Assembly: GCF_000938305.1 (NCBI RefSeq)
Contig: NZ_JYMT01000027.1
Span: 38,059 to 102,058, forward strand
Direction of reading: 5' to 3'
Source: Bradyrhizobium sp. LTSP885
GTDB lineage: Bacteria > Pseudomonadota > Alphaproteobacteria > Rhizobiales > Xanthobacteraceae
Length of the DNA stretch: 64,000 bases
Of this stretch, positions 25,532 to 34,917 are shown in pieces. The stretch's first letter is position 1, and each line of letters begins with the position of its first letter. The notes beneath the pieces were generated by a model. That model saw only the letters and a program-made list of their open reading frames with translations. It made no database searches and was not told the DNA's origin. Both the position numbers and the translations under genes were made by a program.

Positions 25532-25608
25532 AGATCAATCCGTTGGTGCGACTTCAGGCCTTGCCGGGGGGCGGGTCGGCGGCCCCAAGAGTACGAGGTA
25601 TCGGCGGC

Positions 25609-26112
25609 ATGGCACGTTACGAAGACCTGCCCTATCGGACCTGTGTCGGCATCATGCTTTTGAATGCGGCCGGACTGGTGTTCATCGGGCGCCGCGCGGG
25701 CGGCGTCGAACATGTCGACGAGACCCATGTCTGGCAGATGCCGCAAGGCGGCGTCGATCCCGGCGAGGACACGTTTCAGGCCGCCAGGCGCGAGCTTTAC
25801 GAAGAGACCAGCGTCAAATCGGCGGAGAAGCTCGGCGAGGTCCCGGACTGGCTGATCTATGACATCCCGCGCACCGTCGCGGGCCGCGCCTGGAAGGGTC
25901 GCTATCGCGGGCAGCGGCAAAAATGGTTCGCCCTTCGCTTCACCGGCAAGGACAACGAGATCAACGTTGCCAATCCCGGGGGCGGGCACAAGGCGGAGTT
26001 CGTCACCTGGCGCTGGGAGCCGATGAAAAATCTTCCCGATCTGATCGTGCCGTTCAAGCGCCCGGTCTATGAGCGCGTGGTGAAGGAATTCGCCGGACTG
26101 GCGGCCGAATAG
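25609..26112 (+). CDS. rppH: RNA pyrophosphohydrolase (Nudix), RppH-type, copy 1
   Basis: A 167-aa Nudix protein. The box GGVDPGEDTFQAARRELYEETSVK keeps the catalytic REUxEE glutamates; the usual Gly near the end is Ser, a tolerated position. YRTCVGIMLLN, WQMPQGG, GQRQKWFALRF and VTWRWEP are RppH/IalA landmarks. The family removes pyrophosphate from 5'-triphosphate RNA. The ATG at 25609 gives the normal length; the open frame runs further upstream through a TTG. A second RppH-like gene follows 20 nt later. Confidence 0.92.
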   Translation: MARYEDLPYRTCVGIMLLNAAGLVFIGRRAGGVEHVDETHVWQMPQGGVDPGEDTFQAARRELYEETSVKSAEKLGEVPDWLIYDIPRTVAGRAWKGRYRGQRQKWFALRFTGKDNEINVANPGGGHKAEFVTWRWEPMKNLPDLIVPFKRPVYERVVKEFAGLAAE

Positions 26113-26132
26113 CTACCGAAGCAAACGCCACC

Positions 26133-26630
26133 ATGTCATCAAGCAAGCCCTATCGCCCTAATGTGGGTATCGCGCTGTTCAACGCTGCAGGACGCGTGCT
26201 GATCGGCCATCGATTCAAGGATGACGGGCCGGAGATCGTCCTGCCCGGCCTCGATTGGCAGATGCCGCAAGGCGGTATCGACGAGGGCGAGGACCCGCGT
26301 CAGGCGGTCATGCGCGAACTCTGGGAAGAGACCGGGGCCGTCAGCGCCGATTATCTCGCCGAAACCGATTGGATGACCTACGAATTCCTGCCCCATGACG
26401 ATCCGTCGCACCGGCTGGCGAAATTCCGCGGACAGCGGCAGAAATGGTTCGCGCTGCGGTTCACAGGACGCGATGCCGAGATCGACCCGCTGACGCCGCG
26501 CAACGGCCAGCCCGCGGAGTTCGATCAATGGCGCTGGGAGCGCCTCGACCGCGTCGCCGATCTCGTGGTCCCGTTCCGCCGCGACATCTATCGCGCCGTC
26601 GCCGCGCAGTTCGCCGAATTCGCGGGCTAG
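26133..26630 (+). CDS. RNA pyrophosphohydrolase (Nudix), RppH-type, copy 2
   Basis: A 165-aa paralogue of the preceding gene with a perfect Nudix box (GGIDEGEDPRQAVMRELWEETGAV), YRPNVGIALFN, WQMPQGG, GQRQKWFALRF and QWRWERLDRV. Both copies retain the RppH signature, so which is the main RNA decapping enzyme cannot be told from sequence; one could act on dinucleoside polyphosphates. It is 20 nt downstream of copy 1, clearly one operon. Its TAG stop lies inside the terminal CTAG of a MITE-like repeat. Confidence 0.92.
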   Translation: MSSSKPYRPNVGIALFNAAGRVLIGHRFKDDGPEIVLPGLDWQMPQGGIDEGEDPRQAVMRELWEETGAVSADYLAETDWMTYEFLPHDDPSHRLAKFRGQRQKWFALRFTGRDAEIDPLTPRNGQPAEFDQWRWERLDRVADLVVPFRRDIYRAVAAQFAEFAG

Positions 26631-26732
26631 AACATTTTCGGTTCTGATTGAATCAGAACCGAAGCTCTAGATTCTTGTTCTGACGCATTTTCTTCACGCG
26701 AACCGGTGTCCACTTCGCTCGAAAACGCTCTA
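26627..26732 (-). repeat. MITE-like repeat, copy A (inverted relative to copy B)
   Basis: A 106-bp element with terminal inverted repeats of the form CTAGAGC(A/G)TTTTCG, left end slightly changed (CTAGAACATTTTCG), and an internal palindrome GGTTCTGATT/AATCAGAACC. It is nearly identical to copy B at 28512-28618 in opposite orientation. It begins in the stop codon of the upstream Nudix gene and ends one base before the cyclase stop codon. Confidence 0.85.
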
Positions 26733-26733
26733 A

Positions 26734-28377
26734 TTAGTTCGGGCCGACGGTGAATGGTCCAATCGCGATCACGTGGCAATCGCTATCGCGCTTGACGCAA
26801 TCGCCAAGCGCGGCATTCACGGCCGCGGTCTCGTCGGCCGCCTTCAGTCCGAGCCCGGGTCGCCCCTGCGTTCCGACCGCGACCGCGTTCCAACCCGATG
26901 TCGCCTCGGCAAGCTTGTGCGCGATATCGCCCCGCTCGCGCGGCGTGATCACCGAACTGTCTTCTGCCTTGAAGAATCCGGTGACGCGCAGCGTCGTCGG
27001 GATCGGGACGACAAACACGTCATCAACGGCCACGATCATGCAGGGGACGCCGGCGAGTGCACCGCAAGCCTGCAGGTTCCGCCGCGTCGATTCTTCGAGT
27101 GTGTCCATGCCGGAGTTGAAGAAAAACTGGCCGCCCGGCCCAAGCGCGATCGTTCTCGATTTGCGCCCCGGCGCGAAGAGGCTCTCAAGGCGATTTCTGC
27201 CGGGCTCGCGCAGCATCGGCACATCCTTTGATGCGAACGGCTTTTCAACCAGCGAATCACGCTTGACCCAGGGCAGCGGCGGCAGCGGCGGCCCGCCGTG
27301 CGCATACACCACCGTGTTGCCGACTGCGTAAAGCTCGCACTTGCGCGTCGTGCCGGCATTGTCGGCGCGCTTCTGGCACTGCTCGAGCGCCGCGGTCTTC
27401 GCGGTATCCTCGTTCACCTGCCCCGCGATCCAGCCGATGAAGCCGTTGAGGTTGATGGCAAGAGCCTTGGCGTCGCCCGCCCCCGCATATTCAGTGGCGA
27501 GAAGGACGCGGTTACGGTCGCTGATGAAGGGAATGTTGTCGGCGGTGAAATGCTCACCTGACGGAATCGACGTCGGCGGAGCCGGTGTTGGAGTGGGCGC
27601 AGGCGACGATGTGACCAACGGTGTTGACGAGGGCGTTGGCGCCGGCGCGGCCGATGGCGTGGGCGCCAACGTCGTTGCGTTGCTCGCCACCACCGACGGC
27701 CTCGTGACCGATGTCTCCAGCTTGGTATAGTAGAGGAAGCCGCCGACTCCGATCCCCGCGAGCAGGACCAGGGTCGCAGCCACGGGCCACATCCAGGCCG
27801 GCGTATTGGCCGTGCCCGGCTTGATAGGCTTCTTGACCTGCGGGGTCCCGTAGGTGCCGTCCTCGCGCCGCATCGCCACCATGTAGGCATGCACGGGGGT
27901 CGGGATGTTCTTCACCTCCTGCGCGCCGATGTCGGCGAACTGCACCGACAGCTTGTTGGCGACCTGCTCATGAACGGCGCGCGACACGCAGATGCCGCCG
28001 ACCTCGGCGAGGCCCTCGAGCCGCGCAGCGATATTGACGCCGTCACCGAGCAGATCGCCGTCGCGCTCGACCACATCGCCGATGGTGATGCCGATGCGGA
28101 AGGCCATCTGCCGGCTCGTCGGATAGGCCAGGTTGCGCGTGCGCAGGCTCTCCTGGATGTCGATCGCGCAGCGCACCGCTTCGACCGCACTGGGAAACTC
28201 CGCGAGCACCGCATCACCCGCAGTGTTGAAGATTCGGCCGCCGTATTTTGCAATGAAGTCGTCGGTGACCTGACGATAGGAGGCGAGCCGCCGCAGCGTC
28301 TCCTCTTCGTCCTCCGCAACCAGTCGGCTGTAGCCGGCAATATCGGCCGCGAAGATCGCCGCGATCTTGCGTTTCAT
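26734..28377 (-). CDS. Membrane class III adenylate/guanylate cyclase with C-terminal extracytoplasmic region
   Basis: A 547-aa protein. Residues 1-165 form a class III cyclase domain with metal Asp12 (FAADIAGYSRL) and Asp55 (TAGDAVLAEF), plus GDGVNIAARLEGLAE carrying the transition-state Asn/Arg. A single membrane segment lies at ~194-217, then a Pro/Thr/Ser/Ala-rich linker (~220-285). A predicted periplasmic part has Cys-containing repeats (RNRVLLATEYAGAGDAKALAIN, Cys-rich later). It probably makes cAMP in response to an envelope signal; nucleotide choice and signal are unknown. Inverted MITE-like copies bracket the gene, and neighbours on both sides are unrelated housekeeping genes. Confidence 0.88.
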   Translation of the reverse strand: MKRKIAAIFAADIAGYSRLVAEDEEETLRRLASYRQVTDDFIAKYGGRIFNTAGDAVLAEFPSAVEAVRCAIDIQESLRTRNLAYPTSRQMAFRIGITIGDVVERDGDLLGDGVNIAARLEGLAEVGGICVSRAVHEQVANKLSVQFADIGAQEVKNIPTPVHAYMVAMRREDGTYGTPQVKKPIKPGTANTPAWMWPVAATLVLLAGIGVGGFLYYTKLETSVTRPSVVASNATTLAPTPSAAPAPTPSSTPLVTSSPAPTPTPAPPTSIPSGEHFTADNIPFISDRNRVLLATEYAGAGDAKALAINLNGFIGWIAGQVNEDTAKTAALEQCQKRADNAGTTRKCELYAVGNTVVYAHGGPPLPPLPWVKRDSLVEKPFASKDVPMLREPGRNRLESLFAPGRKSRTIALGPGGQFFFNSGMDTLEESTRRNLQACGALAGVPCMIVAVDDVFVVPIPTTLRVTGFFKAEDSSVITPRERGDIAHKLAEATSGWNAVAVGTQGRPGLGLKAADETAAVNAALGDCVKRDSDCHVIAIGPFTVGPN

Positions 28378-28511
28378 GAAAACCCAGCCTCGATCTCTAA
28401 TATGCCCCGCAGAATGCCGTCAGAAGCTCCCGGGCGCAACAAGCATTCAGCGCCCGCCATGGGTCTGGCGAGCGCTGAATTTGTTCGGGATTCAGTTGAT
28501 GAACGGTCCGC

Positions 28512-28618
28512 CTAGAGCGTTTTCGAGCGAAGTGGATACCGGTTCGCGTGAAGAAAACGCGTCAAAACTAGAATCTAGAGCTTCGGTTCTGATTCAATCA
28601 GAACCGAAAATGCTCTAG
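28512..28618 (+). repeat. MITE-like repeat, copy B
   Basis: A 107-bp element from CTAGAGCGTTTTCG to CGAAAATGCTCTAG, with the same internal palindrome as copy A. Its right-end CTAG contains the atpC stop codon. It lies 134 nt upstream of the cyclase start and could carry that gene's promoter. Confidence 0.88.
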
Positions 28619-29022
28619 TGCATGGCGGTCGTGTTGAGCTCGTTCTCGATGCTCTTGAAGTGATCGAGCCGCTCGATTGCATTGTCGAGCTCGGAGCCTT
28701 CCTTCTCGGCAAGCTTCTCTTCCATCCCCTTGATGGTCTCAGAGAACTTCGTCCGATCGAGATCCGCAATCGCGGTCGCGACGTCGGCGAGCACGGTGAG
28801 GCCCTTGTCCGACATCTCGGCAAGACCGCCGAGCACGATCACCTTCTCGCGCTTGCCGGCAGTGATGATCGTCAGGATGCCCGGGCGAACCGCAGCGACG
28901 ACAGGAGCATGTCCGGCGAGGACGCCGAAATCGCCTTCCACGCCGGGAACGTCGACCTGATCGACCTCGCCGGAGAAGGCGAGCTTTTCGGGAGAGACGA
29001 GATCGAAGTGGAAGGTCGTCAT
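28615..29022 (-). CDS. atpC: F1 ATP synthase epsilon subunit
   Basis: 135 aa, with the N-terminal beta-sandwich (TFHFDLVSPEKLAFSGEVDQVDVPGVEGDFGVLAGHAPVV) and a C-terminal helical hairpin of usual alphaproteobacterial length. It is the last gene of atpHAGDC. The stop codon TAG falls within the end of a MITE-like repeat, so the last residues (TTAMH) may have been set by that insertion. Between atpD and atpC lies an 86-nt gap with a large imperfect hairpin. Confidence 0.97.
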   Translation of the reverse strand: MTTFHFDLVSPEKLAFSGEVDQVDVPGVEGDFGVLAGHAPVVAAVRPGILTIITAGKREKVIVLGGLAEMSDKGLTVLADVATAIADLDRTKFSETIKGMEEKLAEKEGSELDNAIERLDHFKSIENELNTTAMH

Positions 29023-29031
29023 GTAAAACCT

Positions 29032-29103
29032 GCGAATGGGGAATAGCGAATGGTGAGTGGCGGAACAGGAGCAGCTATTCGCTACTCCCTATTCGCCATT
29101 CGC
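29032..29103. repeat. Imperfect inverted repeat between atpD and atpC
   Basis: GCGAATGGGGAATAGCGAAT near 29032 is nearly complementary to ATTCGCTACTCCCTATTCGC-type sequence at 29078-29103. Together they fill the intercistronic gap with a long hairpin. It looks like a family repeat, and may affect expression of epsilon relative to beta. Confidence 0.6.
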
Positions 29104-29108
29104 CTGTC

Positions 29109-30551
<1,443 letters not shown>

Positions 30552-30577
30552 GGATTGTTCTCCTTCGAAAATCTGCC

Positions 30578-31456
30578 TTAGACCGCCTCGGCGCCGGAGA
30601 TGATTTCAATCAGCTCCTTCGTGATCATGGCCTGGCGGGTCCGGTTGTAGATCAGGGTTTGCTTGCGAATCATTTCGCCGGCGTTGCGGGTCGCGTTGTC
30701 CATCGCGCTCATCTGCGCACCGTAGAACGACGCATTGTTTTCGAGCAGCGCACGGAAGATCTGCACCGCGAGGTTACGCGGCAGCAGCCCGGTGAGGATC
30801 TCGTCCTCTTCCGGCTCGTAGTCGTAGGAGGTGGCCGGACCAGCGTGCGCCGTAGGCGTCGCCACTTCCAGCGGGATGACCTGCTGTGCGGTCGGGATTT
30901 GCGAGATCACGGACTGGAAGCGCGAGTAGAACAGCGTGCAGACATCGAATTCACCGGCGTCGAACCGCGCCAGTACCTTCGTGGCGATGTCCTCGGCGTT
31001 GACGAAGCCGAGCTGACGCACCGAACGCAATTCGAGATGCTCGACGATCTGCCGATCGAAGTTACGGCGAAGCTGCTCATAGCCCTTGCGGCCGACGCAG
31101 AAGAACTTGACCTCTTTGCCTTGCGCAATCAGCGAATTTGCCCGCTCGCGCGCGAGGCGCACGATGGCCGAGTTGAACGCGCCGGAGAGGCCGCGCTCGC
31201 CGGTGCAGACCAGGAGCAGGTGCACCTGATCCTTGCCGGTGCCAGCCAGGAGCGGCGGTGCGCCGGGCGAGGCGCTGGCAGCGGCGGCGATGTTGGAGAT
31301 CACCGCGTCCATCTTCTCGGCGTAGGGCCGTGCCGCCTCGGCAGCATTCTGCGCGCGGCGCAGCTTCGAGGCTGCGACCATCTGCATGGCCTTGGTGATC
31401 TTCTGCGTCGCCTTGGTCGAGGCGATGCGGACCCGCATGTCTTTCAGTGACGCCAT
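30578..31456 (-). CDS. atpG: F1 ATP synthase gamma subunit
   Basis: 292-aa central stalk subunit. The N-terminal helix MASLKDMRVRIASTKATQKITKAMQMVAASKLRRAQ and the C-terminal SAMDNATRNAGEMIRKQTLIYNRTRQAMITKELIEIISGA are diagnostic. The middle Rossmann-like part is complete. It lies in atpHAGDC, 122 nt after atpA, a gap with a GC hairpin and a short tandem repeat. Confidence 0.99.
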   Translation of the reverse strand: MASLKDMRVRIASTKATQKITKAMQMVAASKLRRAQNAAEAARPYAEKMDAVISNIAAAASASPGAPPLLAGTGKDQVHLLLVCTGERGLSGAFNSAIVRLARERANSLIAQGKEVKFFCVGRKGYEQLRRNFDRQIVEHLELRSVRQLGFVNAEDIATKVLARFDAGEFDVCTLFYSRFQSVISQIPTAQQVIPLEVATPTAHAGPATSYDYEPEEDEILTGLLPRNLAVQIFRALLENNASFYGAQMSAMDNATRNAGEMIRKQTLIYNRTRQAMITKELIEIISGAEAV

Positions 31457-31516
31457 TCTTCGTCCACCCCGGCGATCCGACCGCTGGGGTCAGTCGCAAG
31501 CCTCTCTGTTCGTCAC

Positions 31517-31535
31517 GCCCGGCGAGCCGCCGGGC
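31517..31535. other. GC hairpin in the atpA-atpG gap
   Basis: GCCCGGCG and CGCCGGGC pair perfectly around AGC. There is no T-tract in the direction of atp transcription, so a processing or stability role in the polycistronic mRNA is more likely than termination. Confidence 0.4.
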
Positions 31536-31550
31536 GAAGCCGTTAATTAT

Positions 31551-31578
31551 GCAAACGTCGCCTCAAGCAAACGTCCTC

Positions 31579-31591
<13 letters not shown>
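31551..31591 (-). repeat. Three 16-bp tandem repeats covering the atpA stop codon
   Basis: GCAAACGTC occurs at 31551, 31567 and 31583 with exact 16-base period; in the atp direction the unit reads GACGTTTGCTTAAGAG and variants. The first unit contains the last atpA codons and its TAA stop; the other two lie in the gap before atpG. Confidence 0.65.
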
Positions 31592-33107
<1,516 letters not shown>

Positions 33108-33108
<1 letters not shown>

Positions 33109-33668
33109 CAGCCTGCCTCTTTCATCGCATTCTTGATCGAATTGAGTTTGGTGCGAAGCGAACTATCCACCATGCGGCTGCCGAGCTTGACCACCAGGCC
33201 ACCGATAATGGAGGGATCGACTTTCACGTTCAGCGCGACGTCCTTGCCCGTCACTGATTTCAGTGCGGTCTTCAGCGCGTCGAGATTCTTGTCGTTGAGC
33301 TGTTCGGCGACGGTGACTTCCGCAGTCGCCTCACCCTTGTACTTCGCCACCAGCGCGCGATAAGCCCGGATCACATCGGTCACGGCGAACAGCCGGCGAT
33401 TGGCGGTGAGCACTTTCAGGAATTTTGCCGAGATGCCGGTAATAACGGCCTTGTCGAGCACTGCGGTCAGCGCCCTTGCCTGGGTGTCCGCCGAGAATAC
33501 AGGGCTACGTACAAGACGACTGAGGTCGGCGCTCTCGGTGAGCAAGGCCTCGAATCGCTCGAGATCGGCTTTCACTTCATCGACGGATTTTTCGTCGCGC
33601 GCCAACTCGAACAAGGCCGTCGCATAACGACCGGACACTCCCGAAACGGACGGATCTTCAGCAGCCAC
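33108..33668 (-). CDS. atpH: F1 ATP synthase delta subunit
   Basis: Peripheral stalk subunit, first gene of atpHAGDC. I take the GTG at 33668 (VAAEDPSVSGVSGRYATALFELA), giving 186 aa; the frame also runs to a TTG at 33692. Features are GRYATALFELA near the N-terminus and the C-terminal DPSIIGGLVVKLGSRMVDSSLRTKLNSIKNAM, the OSCP/delta signature. No Fo genes follow or precede, as expected where Fo genes are encoded elsewhere. Upstream a hairpin (33776-33794) lies in a 630-nt gap. Confidence 0.95.
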
Positions 33669-33775
33669 GAGCTCGCTCTTTTTTGCTGTCAAACTCGCAA
33701 GGGAAAAACCGTCGCCACCAAAGCAGCGCCTAGCGATCCAAGCCCTTGGAATTCAAGCGGGACTTCGATTTTCGA

Positions 33776-33794
33776 CCGGCACAGGACGTGCCGG
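33776..33794. other. Hairpin upstream of atpH
   Basis: CCGGCAC and GTGCCGG pair perfectly around AGGAC, about 110 nt before atpH. It probably lies in the atp leader or promoter region. In the rest of 33669-34299 I find no convincing gene; open frames there lack conserved features and ribosome sites. Confidence 0.35.
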
Positions 33795-34103
33795 GATCGT
33801 TAAAATCGCGGCTTTGCTAACATAGCATACGCGCAGGTGCAACATGACGGCACGTGTCGGCGCCGCCTTGTCGCATGGGCGCTTGGCGGCTGTCGCCACC
33901 GGCCGAATCAGAAAATTCTGCGCGCGGGAATTTGCTGCCACAGCTCCAGCTTTCATCCGACCCGGATTGGTTCCAGCAAGAATTTGCATAGCCCCATGAG
34001 CGCGCGGGCAGGAACCAACAGCGGGTCCCAAACTCCATTTGGCGAATACTTACCGAAAGCTTACTGACGCACTACTATTCAGTATTGTCGAGTATTGTAT
34101 TGG

Positions 34104-34119
34104 TTAACGTTTAGTTAAC
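34104..34119 (+). promoter_or_regulatory. CtrA-type box (TTAA-N7-TTAAC) upstream of rlpA
   Basis: TTAACGTTTAGTTAAC matches the full CtrA recognition pattern of Alphaproteobacteria. It lies in an AT-rich stretch 180 nt upstream of rlpA. Cell-cycle control of a septal protein would fit. The match is direct; binding is inference. Confidence 0.6.
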
Positions 34120-34299
34120 GACCAAGATTACGGAATTTCGTTTGAATACCCCGCGAGGTAACAAGATGTTTCAACCCGAGACAATGCGGAATTACTGCCC
34201 AATTCACGCCGCAATGCGCAACCAAACGGCCTTGGTCAACTATGGGACGGGGGTTCCACTTGCCGCGTTCGCGGCAATACTGTCTGAGGGTCTTAATCA

Positions 34300-34797
34300 A
34301 TGGCGAATATCAAGAAGGCGGTACTGGGAAATATAACCCAGTCGCGTACGGCGCTTGCTTTTGTTGCCGCAACTCTCCTGGTCGGCGGCAGCGTCACCGA
34401 AGCGTCGGCCAGGTCCAGGCACCACCAGCGCTATCATCACCACCATCACGCCAAGGCCGAAGGCTCGTCCTGGCAGGACGCCAACGCCTCGATCGCCCAG
34501 CCGACCGGCGGCGGCCACATGTTCTCGGGGATGGCTTCCTTTTACGGCAATGAATCGGGCAGCCGCACCGCTTCCGGCCAGCGCTTCAACCAGAACGCCA
34601 TGACGGCGGCCCATCGCTCGCTGCCCTTCGGCACCAAGCTCCGCGTCACCCATGGTGGCCAAAGCGTCATCGTCACCATCAACGATCGTGGCCCGTTCGT
34701 CCGTGGCCGCGTCCTCGACCTTTCCACCGGCGCCGCCCGCGCCATCGGCCTGACCGGTGCCGGCGTCGGCCGTGTCACCGCCGAGGTCGTCTCCTAA
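34300..34797 (+). CDS. rlpA: Septal ring lytic transglycosylase RlpA-like protein
   Basis: A 165-aa exported protein with a signal peptide (~1-37, ending SVTEASA), a His-rich stretch HHQRYHHHHH at 41-50, and a double-psi beta-barrel domain from ~75 (GMASFYGNESGSRTASGQRFNQNAMTAAHRSLPFGT, then VTINDRGPFVRGRVLDLS). No SPOR domain follows, so it is the short form. GAGGG precedes the ATG. A CtrA-type box lies upstream and a strong bidirectional terminator follows. Family members cut denuded glycan strands at the septum. Confidence 0.9.
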   Translation: MANIKKAVLGNITQSRTALAFVAATLLVGGSVTEASARSRHHQRYHHHHHAKAEGSSWQDANASIAQPTGGGHMFSGMASFYGNESGSRTASGQRFNQNAMTAAHRSLPFGTKLRVTHGGQSVIVTINDRGPFVRGRVLDLSTGAARAIGLTGAGVGRVTAEVVS

Positions 34798-34881
34798 GAG
34801 CGCGCACGGTTCCGATTGCCTCCAGTTCGGTAAGCGTTGCGTTGCGTAACGGTCCGCGAAGCCCGCTTCGTGTGCCGATCA

Positions 34882-34913
34882 AGGCCTGCCGTCGCAAATG
34901 ACGGCAGGCCTTT
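34882..34913. terminator. Bidirectional terminator between rlpA and priA
   Basis: AGGCCTGCCGTC and GACGGCAGGCCT form a perfect 12-bp stem with loop GCAAAT, followed by TTTC on the plus strand. It serves two convergent genes. Confidence 0.75.
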
Positions 34914-34917
34914 CACG

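Noticed and set aside
33753..34067. Small open frames in the gap upstream of atpH, on both strands
   Set aside because: No ribosome site, no recognisable motif, Cys/Arg/Ser-rich composition typical of chance frames.
34142..34336. 64-codon plus-strand frame before rlpA
   Set aside because: Runs into rlpA in another frame, no conserved features; more likely leader sequence of rlpA.
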